A stretch of 64,000 nt of DNA from Treponema sp. GTDB taxonomy: Bacteria > Spirochaetota > Spirochaetia > Treponematales > Treponemataceae. Numbering within the stretch: position 1 is the stretch's first letter; every line of letters starts with the position of its first letter. The stretch is taken from NCBI GenBank assembly GCA_024400915.1, contig JAKSLX010000005.1, positions 1 through 64,000 of the forward strand. The letters are read 5' to 3'. The notes beneath the pieces are model-generated. The model had not been told where the DNA came from. It saw only the letters and a list, made by a program, of their open reading frames with translations, and searched no databases. Below, in pieces: positions 21,560 through 31,687 of the stretch. The position numbers and the translations under genes were made by a program.

Positions 21560-23182
21560 ATGAAGAAGGCATTGCTGTCCACACTGACATTGCTATTCTT
21601 CTCAAAACTTTTTGCAGCCAGGGTATATACCATCCAGGGCGAAGGAATTTTTTCCTTTCCAATCGTTCCTTCAAGCTCACAGGAAACTATTGGAGAACCT
21701 AAACCAGCGATTGGCGGCGGTATAGGATTTGAATTCCGACCGACAAAATCATGGGGGATAACTGGCGGCATAGACTATGGAAAATACAGCAACAAGCTTG
21801 CTGGAGTCTCCGATGTTTCAATCACAAACTATTCCGTGGACATAAAAAAATATTTTCCTTTGAACGACTATTTCACCATATCTCCCATGGCGCAGGTAGG
21901 ACTATACAGCGCGTCAAGGCTCGGAAACTATAAAGGAATTAGCACAGGCGTTGGAATCGAAACCGACTACAAACTTTCATCCATATATTCCATCTATGCA
22001 AAAACAGGCTGCACATATTTCTATCACAAGGATTTTCCTATGATGAAAGCAGGATGTTCTCTTGGATTCAGACTGAACCTTACAAATCTTTTTGACAGAA
22101 AAGGAAACATGAGCGTAGATGTAGTTGAGACCACTCCTATATTCCCTGCCCTGTATTCCTGGTATAACAAAAATCCTTTTGGAAGCATAAAAGTCTACAA
22201 TCAGGAAGACGGAACAATAACAAATGTAAGGATTTCACTTTATCAGGAAGAATTCATGAACACGCCAAAGGTTTATGAAACAATTCCGATGATTAAAAAA
22301 AATGATTTCATCGACTTAAACCTTACGGCGTTTTTCAACGAGAATGTACTAAACCTTATAGAACCTGTAGAAAAAAACGCAGTCATAAACATAAAATATG
22401 ATTTCCTCAGAGAAGAAAGGGAAACAAACATTCCACTTTCTTTATATTTTCTGAACAGAAACAATCTAAGCTGGGATGACGACAGAATGGCTGCAGTTTT
22501 TGTATGTCCCAACGATTCAGAAGCACTAAGCTTTGCAAAGCAGGTCAAATCCGTAGTCAGAGATCACTTGGACACTGAAGAAAACATAAACATTCAGTAT
22601 GCACTGGCTCTTTTTGAATCCCTTCATATTTACGGATTGAATTACGTTGTTGATCCAAGCTCAAGCTATTCTGCAAACATCGGAACATCATCAATAGACT
22701 TCCTTCAGTTTCCATATCAGACCTTGAATTATAGAGGTGGAGACTGTGATGACCTAAGCATACTCTACTGTTCTCTTCTTGAATCCTTAGGAATCGAAGG
22801 TGCCTTCATAACTGTCCCAGGACATATTTATACTGGCATCTGTCTTGAAGAAACAGAAGATCCAAGGGCACAGGAGGAAATTCCTGTTCTCTACAAAGAC
22901 AAAATCTACTACGAAGGGAAAATATGGCAGCCACTTGAGATAACGATGCTCAAGGATGGATTTGTCCGTGCAATAAGATTCGGTGTAGAGGAATGGAAAA
23001 AATATATTGATGAAGCAAGAATTTTTCCAATCCACTCAAACTGGGAGCTTTACAGTTCCATCAGCTCTCCTGAAAAAAAACATGAAATAATGCTTGATCA
23101 TAAGGAAGATTTATTGAAAGCCTTCTTAAGGCAACAATATCTATTGACTGGTAAAAAGCAAAAACAATACAAGGATCTGTAA
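21560..23182 (+). CDS. Exported protein with barrel-like and transglutaminase-like parts
   Basis: 540 residues with signal peptide MKKALLSTLTLLFFSKLFAA. Residues ~22-175 have glycine- and tyrosine-rich beta strands like a small outer-membrane barrel (GGGIGFEFRPTKSWGITGG). An Ig-like linker follows, then a transglutaminase-like core with Cys396 in YRGGDCDDLSILYCSLLESLG and His422 in VPGHIYTGI; the third catalytic residue is not clear. It is a paralogue of the preceding gene (shared SWDD/WSDP, ALALFESLHIYG, FPYQTLNYRGGDCDDL layout) but lacks the TPR end. A ribosome-binding site (AAAGGGGAAAA) lies in the end of the gene before; the ATG directly follows that stop. Function unknown; processing or cross-linking of a surface protein is possible. 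Confidence 0.8.
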   Translation: MKKALLSTLTLLFFSKLFAARVYTIQGEGIFSFPIVPSSSQETIGEPKPAIGGGIGFEFRPTKSWGITGGIDYGKYSNKLAGVSDVSITNYSVDIKKYFPLNDYFTISPMAQVGLYSASRLGNYKGISTGVGIETDYKLSSIYSIYAKTGCTYFYHKDFPMMKAGCSLGFRLNLTNLFDRKGNMSVDVVETTPIFPALYSWYNKNPFGSIKVYNQEDGTITNVRISLYQEEFMNTPKVYETIPMIKKNDFIDLNLTAFFNENVLNLIEPVEKNAVINIKYDFLREERETNIPLSLYFLNRNNLSWDDDRMAAVFVCPNDSEALSFAKQVKSVVRDHLDTEENINIQYALALFESLHIYGLNYVVDPSSSYSANIGTSSIDFLQFPYQTLNYRGGDCDDLSILYCSLLESLGIEGAFITVPGHIYTGICLEETEDPRAQEEIPVLYKDKIYYEGKIWQPLEITMLKDGFVRAIRFGVEEWKKYIDEARIFPIHSNWELYSSISSPEKKHEIMLDHKEDLLKAFLRQQYLLTGKKQKQYKDL

Positions 23183-23184
23183 CA

Positions 23185-23595
23185 ATGAAAAAAATCATTT
23201 TACTTTTTTTATTTGCACTTACATCAGCCATCGCATTCACTGAAAGCTACAAGGTTTCAAACACAATAGGTAAAGTATACTCCAAAACACCGAACGGCGA
23301 ATGGAAAAAAATAAAGGAAGACGCCATCATAACTGATGAAACAGTTATCAAAATCGAAGACAAATCAAGCATCGGTTTCATATCAGGAACAAAAAAAATA
23401 ACCATTCGTGGACCAAAGGAAAATTCCGTGAATAACCTCATAATCTTCAAAAAAAGTTCCGTCGGGGCGATTAAAAAAAATAAAATAAACAAAGGTTCCG
23501 TTGCCAAAAGCAATGACAAGACTTCAAAGGGAATAAGTGTAGCAGCAGCAAGAGCCTCTGAATCACAAGGCGACACAGTATGGGAGGAAGAATAA
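23185..23595 (+). CDS. Small exported FecR-like protein
   Basis: 136 residues with signal peptide MKKIILLFLFALTSAIAFT. The middle (VSNTIGKVYSKTPNGEWKKI, then ITDETVIKIEDKSSIGFI) resembles the FecR/SH3-like beta domain in which a threshold-like 'G.V......W..L..G..L....T' pattern is seen. The tail is basic then acidic and low-complexity. Two bases after the upstream stop. It probably acts in the periplasm with its neighbours; the specific role is unknown. Confidence 0.7.
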   Translation: MKKIILLFLFALTSAIAFTESYKVSNTIGKVYSKTPNGEWKKIKEDAIITDETVIKIEDKSSIGFISGTKKITIRGPKENSVNNLIIFKKSSVGAIKKNKINKGSVAKSNDKTSKGISVAAARASESQGDTVWEEE

Positions 23596-23597
23596 TT

Positions 23598-26500
23598 ATG
23601 AAAAGAAACAGACTGACATTAAGTACATTGATTTTAGCTGCAACCATCATGTTTTTTTCATGTGACAATTTCTTGAATTCAAATCTTGAATACAAAGACG
23701 CATTGGAGGAAGAAGTTAATTATGCAAAGGCAGCCAATGAAAACATCGTTGTCGGATATAACAATGATGAATACGGAACTGTCGGAAGCGGAGTCTTGAA
23801 TTATTCCATCACTGAAAAGGTTGGATATGCCTTCAACGTTTCCTTCAATCTCAAGGCAACTGCCGGAAACTTTGTCGGTTGGAAGGCATACACCCAGTAT
23901 GATTCCGGTGTACCGGAAAACTGCATTCCGCTAGCTGATGAATTTATTGAATTCCTAGACAACTCCCAGTACAAAACTACTGCAACCGTAAAGATTTTGA
24001 AACCAGTTGGAAAACAAATACGTCTGATTCCTGAAGTTTCTGCATTCCCTGTCATGGAAGTCTGTCTGCCAGCAGCCCTCGCAAGTATTACGCCTACTCC
24101 AGCATCCTTCAATCCTCCACAGACATTGACTGCAGTTACACCGGAGCAACAGTATTCAATTACAGCAACTACATCAGTTGATTATGGATTTCCTGAAGAT
24201 GCAGAAGACTGCTGGAAAGTCTATAGAAAAGATAGTCTTGGCAATGAAATTGAGATTACGGACGGAAATAAGATAACCATAGCAAAGAGTACAGGAACTC
24301 TCCTTGCAAACGGAAAATCACAGAGCACAATCTACATCACGGTTGACAATGATTTCAGCGGAAGGTTCTACGTTTCTCCAAACCTTGTTACTTATCCAAG
24401 CATGAACGTAGAAGTTGATGAGGAATATTCAGACCTTGTAAAAATGTCTCATTCCGGTATTGTAAGCATGGCAAAAGGAACTCCATATACGCTTGCAATG
24501 CAAACAGATCCGTCAGTCGGATTTGCAGGATGGAGGCTGTTCAAGAGGGGAAATACCAGTCCTTATGAAGAAACGGATTGTTTTGTAGCAGACAGCACAA
24601 CGACAACAGACATAAAAAACTTTACCGCATATTCGGACGAATATATAGAAGTAAAGGATCCATCCTATGAAGTAACAGAAACAGGTAAGACAGCCGGAAA
24701 AATAAATTCGTCCGTTCAGATTACTCTCAAGGAGGATATGGACCAGCTTACATACAGCTATTTCATCAAACCCGTACTTTTCAAATATCCTGTAGTAAAC
24801 ATCATGGATCCGGACGGTTACAGTTCAGCAGGAAAATTCAGTCTTGCAGGAGCCGGATATCTTGACAACGATTCAGTGCGCATGATGATGAACAGTTATG
24901 AATACACAATCACTTACAGAACAACAGAAGACTATTCATTTGCAGATACAAAATGGATTGTGTATGAAACTGGCAGTCCAGACATTAATCTTGCGGATGT
25001 TGAAAATGAAACGAGAATTGACATTGCAAAATCTTCAGTAACGCTGGATGAAGCCGGTGGAAGTTCATGTTCCATAAGCGTAACGCTCAACCATAACTTT
25101 GGCACTTCATTGAACATCAAGCCAGTAATCGTTCAGAAACCAAGCATGAACATTGCATTTGCTGACGGAACTCCAATTGGTGTTATTCTTTCTGCTGGAG
25201 GAAACACCATCACATCAGGAACTGAATCGAACAAGACCGTAAAAATGGCAACAAGCAAAGTATACACGGCAACAGTAAACGTTCCGGCCGGATTGAGTTT
25301 TGAAGGCTGGAGGCTTGAAAAAGTAACCGCATCCAATAACAGGGTAAACTGGATAACAGAAAGTACAAAATCAACCATTGATATTGTGGATAGTGCTAAC
25401 CTGGAATTTGATACAGCAGCAGCCTCAGAAAGACCAGAAGACTTCATAAGGATTTTCAACGCAAAGTATGAATTCCAGAATGAAGGAAGAAATGCCGGAA
25501 CCACAAAAGCAACGGTTGACATTTCCTTCAAGAGGGAACTCGAAGAATTCAGCATCAATCTTATTCCGGTTATAAAGATTGTTCCTAGCGTAAACTTCGT
25601 GCTTAACGGAGCTGACTACGGAACCCTTTCACCTGCTGACGAAAGAAACCTTTATCTCGGGACAAAGATCGATCTTACATACAAGTCAACAAGAACAGCT
25701 ACTGCGGGCAAGGAAATATGGAGGGTAAAGATTCTCAATGAATCGGGCGGATATGACGACTACAGTGAAAACGTGGGCTACACAGAAAACGACCTTACCT
25801 CTGCACTCAAGGATGCTTCACTAAAAGAAAAAGACATCATCATTTACAACAACGATAAGGAAACTGAGGTTCAGCCTAACGCCCAGGGAGAATACATAAC
25901 AACAAAGACGGCAGTCTTATATGTAAATAAAGTCCCTGCAAACAGCCTCCAGATTTCAGTCACACCGGAAATTTACAACACGATCAGGTTCAACCCGGGG
26001 ACTGCCTTTGAAGCTACATCATATGACGCTGCAGTTTTCATTCCAAAGGATATGATCTTTACTTTTGAGATTAAGACAAAGGAAGGATTCAAGGCAACTC
26101 CTCTTGGAACTCAAGCAAACGGAGCAAATACTGAAATTGCAACAACTTCAATTACAACTGCTTCAAATGGAGTTACCACCCTCAAGGGAACTATAAAATC
26201 CACAAAGAACAATGGCGATGCTGTAGTTATAACCCCGATTGCAACAGCCCTTAGCAAAGTCAATTTTGCATCACCAGCCCTTTTAGGTTCAGTTAATTTT
26301 GCAACTGAAAAAGAAAGCGCAGGAACAACAAGTCCGTCTTCTTCTGAATTCATCTATCAGGTAGGCGGCAACAGCATTGGAATCAAATTTGAAACTACCA
26401 GTGACTACACCTATGAAGGCTATGCTGCAGGTTCCGTAAAATTCACTGACATATCATCAGTGGCAAGTTCAGCAGATCCTTATGTAATCACAACCGAGAG

Positions 26501-29500
26501 CCTTAATCAGGCAAAGGCAAAGGCAGTAAATGCAAAAATAATCATCCACGATGTTTCTAAGGATAACATCACCGACGGCCAGGGACTTGTAAAGAATAAA
26601 GTGACTGGAACACTGACTGTAGTCAATCCTGATGAAACAGTGACGGTCAAGCCGCTTGTAAAAGGAAAGCCAGGATTCCAGATGTCCATTGCTGCCGCAG
26701 ATCAGGGATCAATTTCTCCTTCCGTAAAGAAGTCAATCTTCATCGGGGAAGACTATGACATCAGCTATCTATCTTCCAGCGGATATGGATTCGACAGATG
26801 GACCGTATCCAATGACGGTACAGAAATTCCGGTTCTGACACTTTCTGATGCTGCTGGTTCCGCCGGAACTTCTGCTGCGGAATTTGTCGTGGACCTTGAT
26901 TCAGTTCAGGAACTTGCGGGAAGCAATTCACTTGCAAATATCAACGCGACCCTTGGATTAAATGGTTCCAAGCTTCTTGCAGTAATCTATAGAACAAGCA
27001 AAGTTGAAAGCCAGGCAACTGAAGGCGTAGAAACAGTAGCTGCAAAATTCAGAATCGTAAAGGATACTGCTTCTGCAATCGTAGTCAGTCCTGTGACTTA
27101 TAAACACAGCTATTTCTATCTACATCTTGAAAATTCTGCTGACGGAAGGTATTCTCCTGCTTCAAGAACTTTGATGAAAGCCGGAAAAGATTACGATATT
27201 GAATATATTTTCAACGGAACTACTTATACTACATATTCTTTCCAGGTAAGTTCTGCTTCAAGTTTTGCCACAGCCATTTCTGATTTCGTTCAACTTTCAC
27301 AAAGTTCAATAACTGACTGGTCAACTTATTCGAGCAAGAAATTTGTAATCTATGGAATTTCAAATTCAATAAATGAGAGCAACAACGTTGCTACAAGAAA
27401 AGCAAAAATCCGTCTTATTAAAGAACTTTCAGATGGAATTGAAATTCATATAAGACCTTCAGTCGATAATATACAAAAAATTTCATTTATTGCAGATACA
27501 AGTGATATTTCAAAACTTCAGATAAACAATACTATTTCCACAACAGGCAGCATTAATTCATATCCAATGATTGACCATAACCTGATGCCTTATAAATCTT
27601 ATTCAATTTCCGCAACTCCAGTAAATGGCAAAGCGATTTATAGCGAACCAGGAAAAATGTGGAATATAGTTAATTCAAGTGGAAATGATATAAAATCACT
27701 CTACGATTTTGCTTTTACTGGCGAAAATTATAATGATTCTATGGTTAACAATAATGACGCAGTATTCTATAACTGCCGTCTTGAGTATGTGGGAAATAAT
27801 CTTTACAAAGCTTGTGCTGAAGTAATAATAAAAAAGGATGAAGTTAATGGTTTTACAATAATCCCAAACACTTATACACTTCCTGAAGTTAATTTTAATT
27901 CTCCTGTTACAGCCTCTGGAAGCAAGAAAGGTACCTGCCTTGTAAATGAGGCAGTTCCACCGACAAGCAGCAAACTGTTTATTGGAAAAGAATATGACTT
28001 TGTTTATGAAGCAGATGACGGATATCATATTTCTTCTTTTGAACTTTACAGCAATTCAGTTTTGAAAAAGGCATTTACAAAGACTGATACTTCTTACACT
28101 AATACAGAAGTAAAAATTACTGAACTATCTTTCTCTGGTGACAATAAACTTTCTGGTAAAATAACTTTCTTAAAAGAAGCTGTCGCCGCCTATTCCTTCA
28201 ATTGTAATGTTGAACCAGGAAAACCGGGACCAGTACTTAATATTGGTTCTGGAAAATCCAATGTACAGTATAAGGCTATTCAATATAAATACGACGGTTC
28301 TAGACAATCTAACGAAACAAGTGCCACAACAACTTCTATTACTTCATCAAAAGTATTTAATCTTGCAACTGCTCAGGAAAGAGGTTACCAGGGATCTGTT
28401 TCTTCAACTGGCGGATATCCTATTGCAGATTCAGCTATAAAGTTTTACATAAACGCTTCTGATACACAGTATACAGATGGAATACATACGCCATCAAAAG
28501 TAATAATCACAGAACGACTTTTCTATCTTCATCCTGGAATGTTGATGGATTATTCTCTTAATCATGATTATTCGGATTTTGATGTAATTGGCGCTGAAGG
28601 ATTGCAGCTTTTTGATGAGGTGGGAAATTATACCGGCGACAGTAAATATCAGAATGCAAAATTCGGACTTGAAAAAACAACTGTTATAAATGCAACTTCT
28701 CTTACAAGCTACACTAAAACCAGTAATACAATCAGCGGATATATTTCTTACGCAAACAAGATTTCTTACGGAGGTATTCACCAATACACAGTTTCTGTCC
28801 TTGATAATGAAGGAAATGAAAGCAATAAATTTGTAGTTTATCTTGATGTTCCTAGAACTCCTAGAACAGGTACGGAAGAAAATTTTATTACTGCTTGTCT
28901 GAATGCAAAGTTTTGGGATGAAGGAATTTATATCGACTGGACGGGATTAGGATCAAATCCTCTTGGTGAAAATATGCAGGTTGTATACTCTGCAGGACAA
29001 GTAAAAGCATCAACTAAAGAAGCTAAATTATCTTCTGGAGTTTATAAGACACCATTAAGAATGTATCCTGCAAATTCAACTTTCAAGTATGAAATCTGTC
29101 TCTGTGATTCCAACGGATATGCAACAGTATTCCAGGAATCTAAGTCTTATACTACAGAAAGGGTTTACGAGGGAGATCTTGTTGTCAGAGATTCTCAAAC
29201 TTATAAGTTGTACTACATATCTGTTGATTTGTATCTAAAAAGGAAAGGTACACTTGAACCAGTAGCTGTTGTAGTGTCAAAGACTGGAAAATACGGAGCA
29301 CAAAATAATCGTATCATAGGTGCGGGACTTTTTGATGCTGGCGATTATCCATTTACTTATTCTAAAATATGGTATAACCAACCACAAACAACTTTGTATG
29401 ATGGACGAACTCAATTCCAGACCTGGAAGAATAATGCTCCGTATTACAGTTCGAATACTTATACCGCAGCTAACAAAACTGTTCTCTTTAATGAATCAAA

Positions 29501-29870
29501 TTTCCCGGCAATATATAAAGCCACTCATTATGGCGATATGCTAAAGACTAAATCTGGAGTATTAAGTAGCGGATGGTATCTTCCAGATGTATTCGAAGTA
29601 TACGGTATGAGGGAACCTGCAAGATTCAAGAGAATCAACAGGACTTTAACTGCAATTGATGGACAGCCTTTTGAATACAATACAGGTTATTGGTCAGCAG
29701 AATACACATCACCAGGTAGCGGTGGCCCAAGAAACCTACTCATTATGACTCCATCAAATGATGAAACTGCGGCTGTTGCAGAATATGATTTTGGATATTC
29801 TATCGAAGAACACCACGTTCGAGCCGTATTCGACTTTACCGATCTAGCAGAGCCTTGGCCAAATAACTGA
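23598..29870 (+). CDS. Giant modular surface lipoprotein (2,090 residues)
   Basis: ATG at 23598 has GGGAGGAAGAATAATT before it. Signal peptide with lipobox MFFSC (Cys ~24) indicates lipid anchoring. The body has about eleven related modules of 110-160 residues, each opening with a pattern like P-S-M-N-I or P-V-V-N-I and holding a Y-x-I-x-Y strand and a GF-x-GWR or GYGF-x-x-W turn (for example YPSMNVEVDEEYSDL, KPSMNIAFADGTPIG, KPGFQMSIAAADQGS), reminiscent of Listeria-Bacteroides-type beta repeats. The last ~130 residues (SGWYLPDVFEVYGM, GYWSAEYTSP, HHVRAVFDF) resemble the Fib_succ_major / DUF1566 type C-terminal domain. Base composition drops in GC from about 27,150. Probably a surface or adhesion protein displayed with the help of the three upstream genes; this is inference. 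Confidence 0.85.
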   Translation: MKRNRLTLSTLILAATIMFFSCDNFLNSNLEYKDALEEEVNYAKAANENIVVGYNNDEYGTVGSGVLNYSITEKVGYAFNVSFNLKATAGNFVGWKAYTQYDSGVPENCIPLADEFIEFLDNSQYKTTATVKILKPVGKQIRLIPEVSAFPVMEVCLPAALASITPTPASFNPPQTLTAVTPEQQYSITATTSVDYGFPEDAEDCWKVYRKDSLGNEIEITDGNKITIAKSTGTLLANGKSQSTIYITVDNDFSGRFYVSPNLVTYPSMNVEVDEEYSDLVKMSHSGIVSMAKGTPYTLAMQTDPSVGFAGWRLFKRGNTSPYEETDCFVADSTTTTDIKNFTAYSDEYIEVKDPSYEVTETGKTAGKINSSVQITLKEDMDQLTYSYFIKPVLFKYPVVNIMDPDGYSSAGKFSLAGAGYLDNDSVRMMMNSYEYTITYRTTEDYSFADTKWIVYETGSPDINLADVENETRIDIAKSSVTLDEAGGSSCSISVTLNHNFGTSLNIKPVIVQKPSMNIAFADGTPIGVILSAGGNTITSGTESNKTVKMATSKVYTATVNVPAGLSFEGWRLEKVTASNNRVNWITESTKSTIDIVDSANLEFDTAAASERPEDFIRIFNAKYEFQNEGRNAGTTKATVDISFKRELEEFSINLIPVIKIVPSVNFVLNGADYGTLSPADERNLYLGTKIDLTYKSTRTATAGKEIWRVKILNESGGYDDYSENVGYTENDLTSALKDASLKEKDIIIYNNDKETEVQPNAQGEYITTKTAVLYVNKVPANSLQISVTPEIYNTIRFNPGTAFEATSYDAAVFIPKDMIFTFEIKTKEGFKATPLGTQANGANTEIATTSITTASNGVTTLKGTIKSTKNNGDAVVITPIATALSKVNFASPALLGSVNFATEKESAGTTSPSSSEFIYQVGGNSIGIKFETTSDYTYEGYAAGSVKFTDISSVASSADPYVITTESLNQAKAKAVNAKIIIHDVSKDNITDGQGLVKNKVTGTLTVVNPDETVTVKPLVKGKPGFQMSIAAADQGSISPSVKKSIFIGEDYDISYLSSSGYGFDRWTVSNDGTEIPVLTLSDAAGSAGTSAAEFVVDLDSVQELAGSNSLANINATLGLNGSKLLAVIYRTSKVESQATEGVETVAAKFRIVKDTASAIVVSPVTYKHSYFYLHLENSADGRYSPASRTLMKAGKDYDIEYIFNGTTYTTYSFQVSSASSFATAISDFVQLSQSSITDWSTYSSKKFVIYGISNSINESNNVATRKAKIRLIKELSDGIEIHIRPSVDNIQKISFIADTSDISKLQINNTISTTGSINSYPMIDHNLMPYKSYSISATPVNGKAIYSEPGKMWNIVNSSGNDIKSLYDFAFTGENYNDSMVNNNDAVFYNCRLEYVGNNLYKACAEVIIKKDEVNGFTIIPNTYTLPEVNFNSPVTASGSKKGTCLVNEAVPPTSSKLFIGKEYDFVYEADDGYHISSFELYSNSVLKKAFTKTDTSYTNTEVKITELSFSGDNKLSGKITFLKEAVAAYSFNCNVEPGKPGPVLNIGSGKSNVQYKAIQYKYDGSRQSNETSATTTSITSSKVFNLATAQERGYQGSVSSTGGYPIADSAIKFYINASDTQYTDGIHTPSKVIITERLFYLHPGMLMDYSLNHDYSDFDVIGAEGLQLFDEVGNYTGDSKYQNAKFGLEKTTVINATSLTSYTKTSNTISGYISYANKISYGGIHQYTVSVLDNEGNESNKFVVYLDVPRTPRTGTEENFITACLNAKFWDEGIYIDWTGLGSNPLGENMQVVYSAGQVKASTKEAKLSSGVYKTPLRMYPANSTFKYEICLCDSNGYATVFQESKSYTTERVYEGDLVVRDSQTYKLYYISVDLYLKRKGTLEPVAVVVSKTGKYGAQNNRIIGAGLFDAGDYPFTYSKIWYNQPQTTLYDGRTQFQTWKNNAPYYSSNTYTAANKTVLFNESNFPAIYKATHYGDMLKTKSGVLSSGWYLPDVFEVYGMREPARFKRINRTLTAIDGQPFEYNTGYWSAEYTSPGSGGPRNLLIMTPSNDETAAVAEYDFGYSIEEHHVRAVFDFTDLAEPWPNN

Positions 29871-29902
29871 CGACTTCACAGGTGAACTCTTAACAGAATA
29901 AA

Positions 29903-29943
29903 AAAAACAGCGGCAGGTATTTTTACTTGCCGCTGTTTTTTTT
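29903..29943. terminator. Bidirectional terminator after the envelope operon
   Basis: AAACAGCGGCAGGTA and TACTTGCCGCTGTTT form a long stem with T runs on both strands, between convergent genes. Confidence 0.9.
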
Positions 29944-29970
29944 CTATCGAATTCAGAAAGGATTCTTCAA

Positions 29971-30225
29971 TCAGTCTTCAATATCCCATTTTTCAAGAAG
30001 ATCCTTGTCGCTGATAAGTCCAAGACCTGCATCAACATCGGAAACAAGATACTGGATCCTGTCCTTTGCATCCTTCTTTACGGCAAGAATCATTCCTGTC
30101 TTGCAGAATTCCTTTGAATGACAGATTTTGCCTACAAGCTTTTCATATTCAAAAGTTGTTGTTGTTTCTTCAGAAGTTCCTTCTGCCTTTTTTCCTGAAC
30201 CTGGAAATGAAAATATGTTTGCCAT
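29971..30225 (-). CDS. Small conserved-looking cytoplasmic protein, unknown function
   Basis: 84 residues, no signal or membrane segment. Sequence runs MANIFSFPGSGKKAEG, then a mixed segment with KICHSKEFCKTGMIL and VSDVDAGLGLISDKDLLEKWDIED. Last gene of the amino-acid transporter unit, 12 bases after the ATPase gene, with AAAAGGAGATTTAT before ATG. I do not recognise a family. Normal start signal and operon position support it being real. Confidence 0.7.
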   Translation of the reverse strand: MANIFSFPGSGKKAEGTSEETTTTFEYEKLVGKICHSKEFCKTGMILAVKKDAKDRIQYLVSDVDAGLGLISDKDLLEKWDIED

Positions 30226-30237
30226 ATAAATCTCCTT

Positions 30238-31002
30238 TTATTTATCGTTGAATCTTTTAAGGAACTGGATTGTCCTTTCTTCCTTTGGATTGTTTATGAG
30301 TTCAACAGGATTTCCCTGCTCTACGATTACACCGCCATCCATGAAGATAAGTTGGTCACTTGTATCACGGGCAAAGGACATTTCGTGAGTAACGATTACC
30401 ATGGTCATTTTTTCCTTTGCAAGTTCACGGATTACGGCTAAGATTTCTCCCGTAAGCTCAGGATCCAATGCAGATGTAGGCTCATCAAAGAAAAGCACCT
30501 GTGGTTTAAGGGCAAGAGCACGGGCAATTGAAACGCGCTGCTGCTGACCGCCAGAAAGCTCACAAGGATAGCTGGTTGCCTTTGATTCAAGTCCCATCTT
30601 TTTTAGAAGCTCCATGGCAACGGCTTCTGATTCTTCCTTTGATTTTCCAAGGACGATGCGCTGTGCTTCCGTAATGTTCCTCAATACAGAAAAATGCGGA
30701 AACAGATTGAAGTTCTGGAAAACCAAACCAATATCAAGGCCGATTGCCCTCTGTGTATTTTTATCCGTATAGATTCCGCTTTCAACAAGATTTCTTCCAG
30801 AGATGTTTATTGTTCCGTCAGTAACAGTTTCAAGCTGGCAGATGCATCTTAACAAAGTAGATTTTCCGCTACCGCTTGGACCGATGATTCCAAGAACTTC
30901 TCCCTGATGAAGAGAAAAAGAAATGTCCTTTAGAACTTCAAGGCTGCCAAAAGATTTTTTAAGGTGATCAACCTTGATTATTTCATTATCTGTAGTAGTC
31001 AA
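30238..31002 (-). CDS. Polar amino-acid ABC transporter, ATP-binding protein
   Basis: Drives uptake through the permease coded just before it. Motifs: Walker A GPSGSGKST, Q-loop FQNFNLF, signature LSGGQQQRVSIARAL, Walker B VLFFDEPTSALD, H-loop VTHEM: a complete GlnQ/HisP-type ATPase. I place the start at a TTG at 31002 (LTTTDNEIIKVDHLKKSFG) because ACGGAG lies 7 bases before it; a TTG at 31023 adds seven residues. It overlaps the permease end by 17 bases, implying coupled translation. Confidence 0.9.
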   Translation of the reverse strand: MTTTDNEIIKVDHLKKSFGSLEVLKDISFSLHQGEVLGIIGPSGSGKSTLLRCICQLETVTDGTINISGRNLVESGIYTDKNTQRAIGLDIGLVFQNFNLFPHFSVLRNITEAQRIVLGKSKEESEAVAMELLKKMGLESKATSYPCELSGGQQQRVSIARALALKPQVLFFDEPTSALDPELTGEILAVIRELAKEKMTMVIVTHEMSFARDTSDQLIFMDGGVIVEQGNPVELINNPKEERTIQFLKRFNDK

Positions 31003-31687
31003 GTTTTTTCTCCGTGTAATCAAAGGCCTTTGAAACAGCCCAGTTCATTATGAAATAGAAAACGCCTGCAATAAAAAGAGGCATTACGCTTACAAGGGCG
31101 CCGCTCTGTGTTTTTGCAACATGGAAAAGTTCAGCAACACCTAGAACCTGAATAAGCGCTGTATCTTTTACCAAAGTTATTACTTCATTTCCCATAGGAG
31201 GAATTATTTTCTTTGCAACCTGAGGCATTACGATTCGCATGAAAGTCTGATTCTTTGTAAAGCCAAGGACTTTGCCAGCCTCATACTGTCCTTGTGGAAT
31301 TGACTGGATTCCACCACGATAGATTTCCGCAAAATATGCCGCGTAGTTTATCACCATAGCAATGATACCAGCTGTAAAACGGTCAAAGCCGATTTCAAAA
31401 ATCATCTGCGGTGCAAAATAAACAAAGATGAGCTGCAGCATCAAAGGAGTTCCACGAATGACAAGAAGGAAGAATTTTGTAACTTCCGAAATCACCTTGA
31501 TGCGGGACATACGACCAAAGCAGATCAAAAGTGCAAGTGGAACTGAAAACAACAATACAAGAACAAAAACTTCAAGAGTAACGCCAGTACTTTTAAGCAT
31601 GGCAGGAATGAGTTTGTTCAAGCTTAAATCTGAAATATATTCTGTTATAAATTCAATCATAAAATTAAATATTAACGGGATGTCCAA
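30986..31687 (-). CDS. Polar amino-acid ABC transporter permease
   Basis: 233-residue HisM/GlnP-type inner-membrane protein. Hydrophobic helices include TLEVFVLVLLFSVPLALLIC and IIAMVINYAAYFAEIYRGG; the EAA-type loop that contacts the ATPase is YEAGKVLGFTKNQTFMRIVMPQV. The transporter needs a homo- or heterodimer; only one permease gene is present, so it probably works as a homodimer. A palindromic repeat lies between it and the binding-protein gene upstream. ATG at 31687 or ATG at 31657 (MIEFITEYISD) are possible starts; the start of the frame overlaps the repeat edge, so the shorter form is plausible. Confidence 0.88.
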   Translation of the reverse strand: MDIPLIFNFMIEFITEYISDLSLNKLIPAMLKSTGVTLEVFVLVLLFSVPLALLICFGRMSRIKVISEVTKFFLLVIRGTPLMLQLIFVYFAPQMIFEIGFDRFTAGIIAMVINYAAYFAEIYRGGIQSIPQGQYEAGKVLGFTKNQTFMRIVMPQVAKKIIPPMGNEVITLVKDTALIQVLGVAELFHVAKTQSGALVSVMPLFIAGVFYFIMNWAVSKAFDYTEKKLDYYR

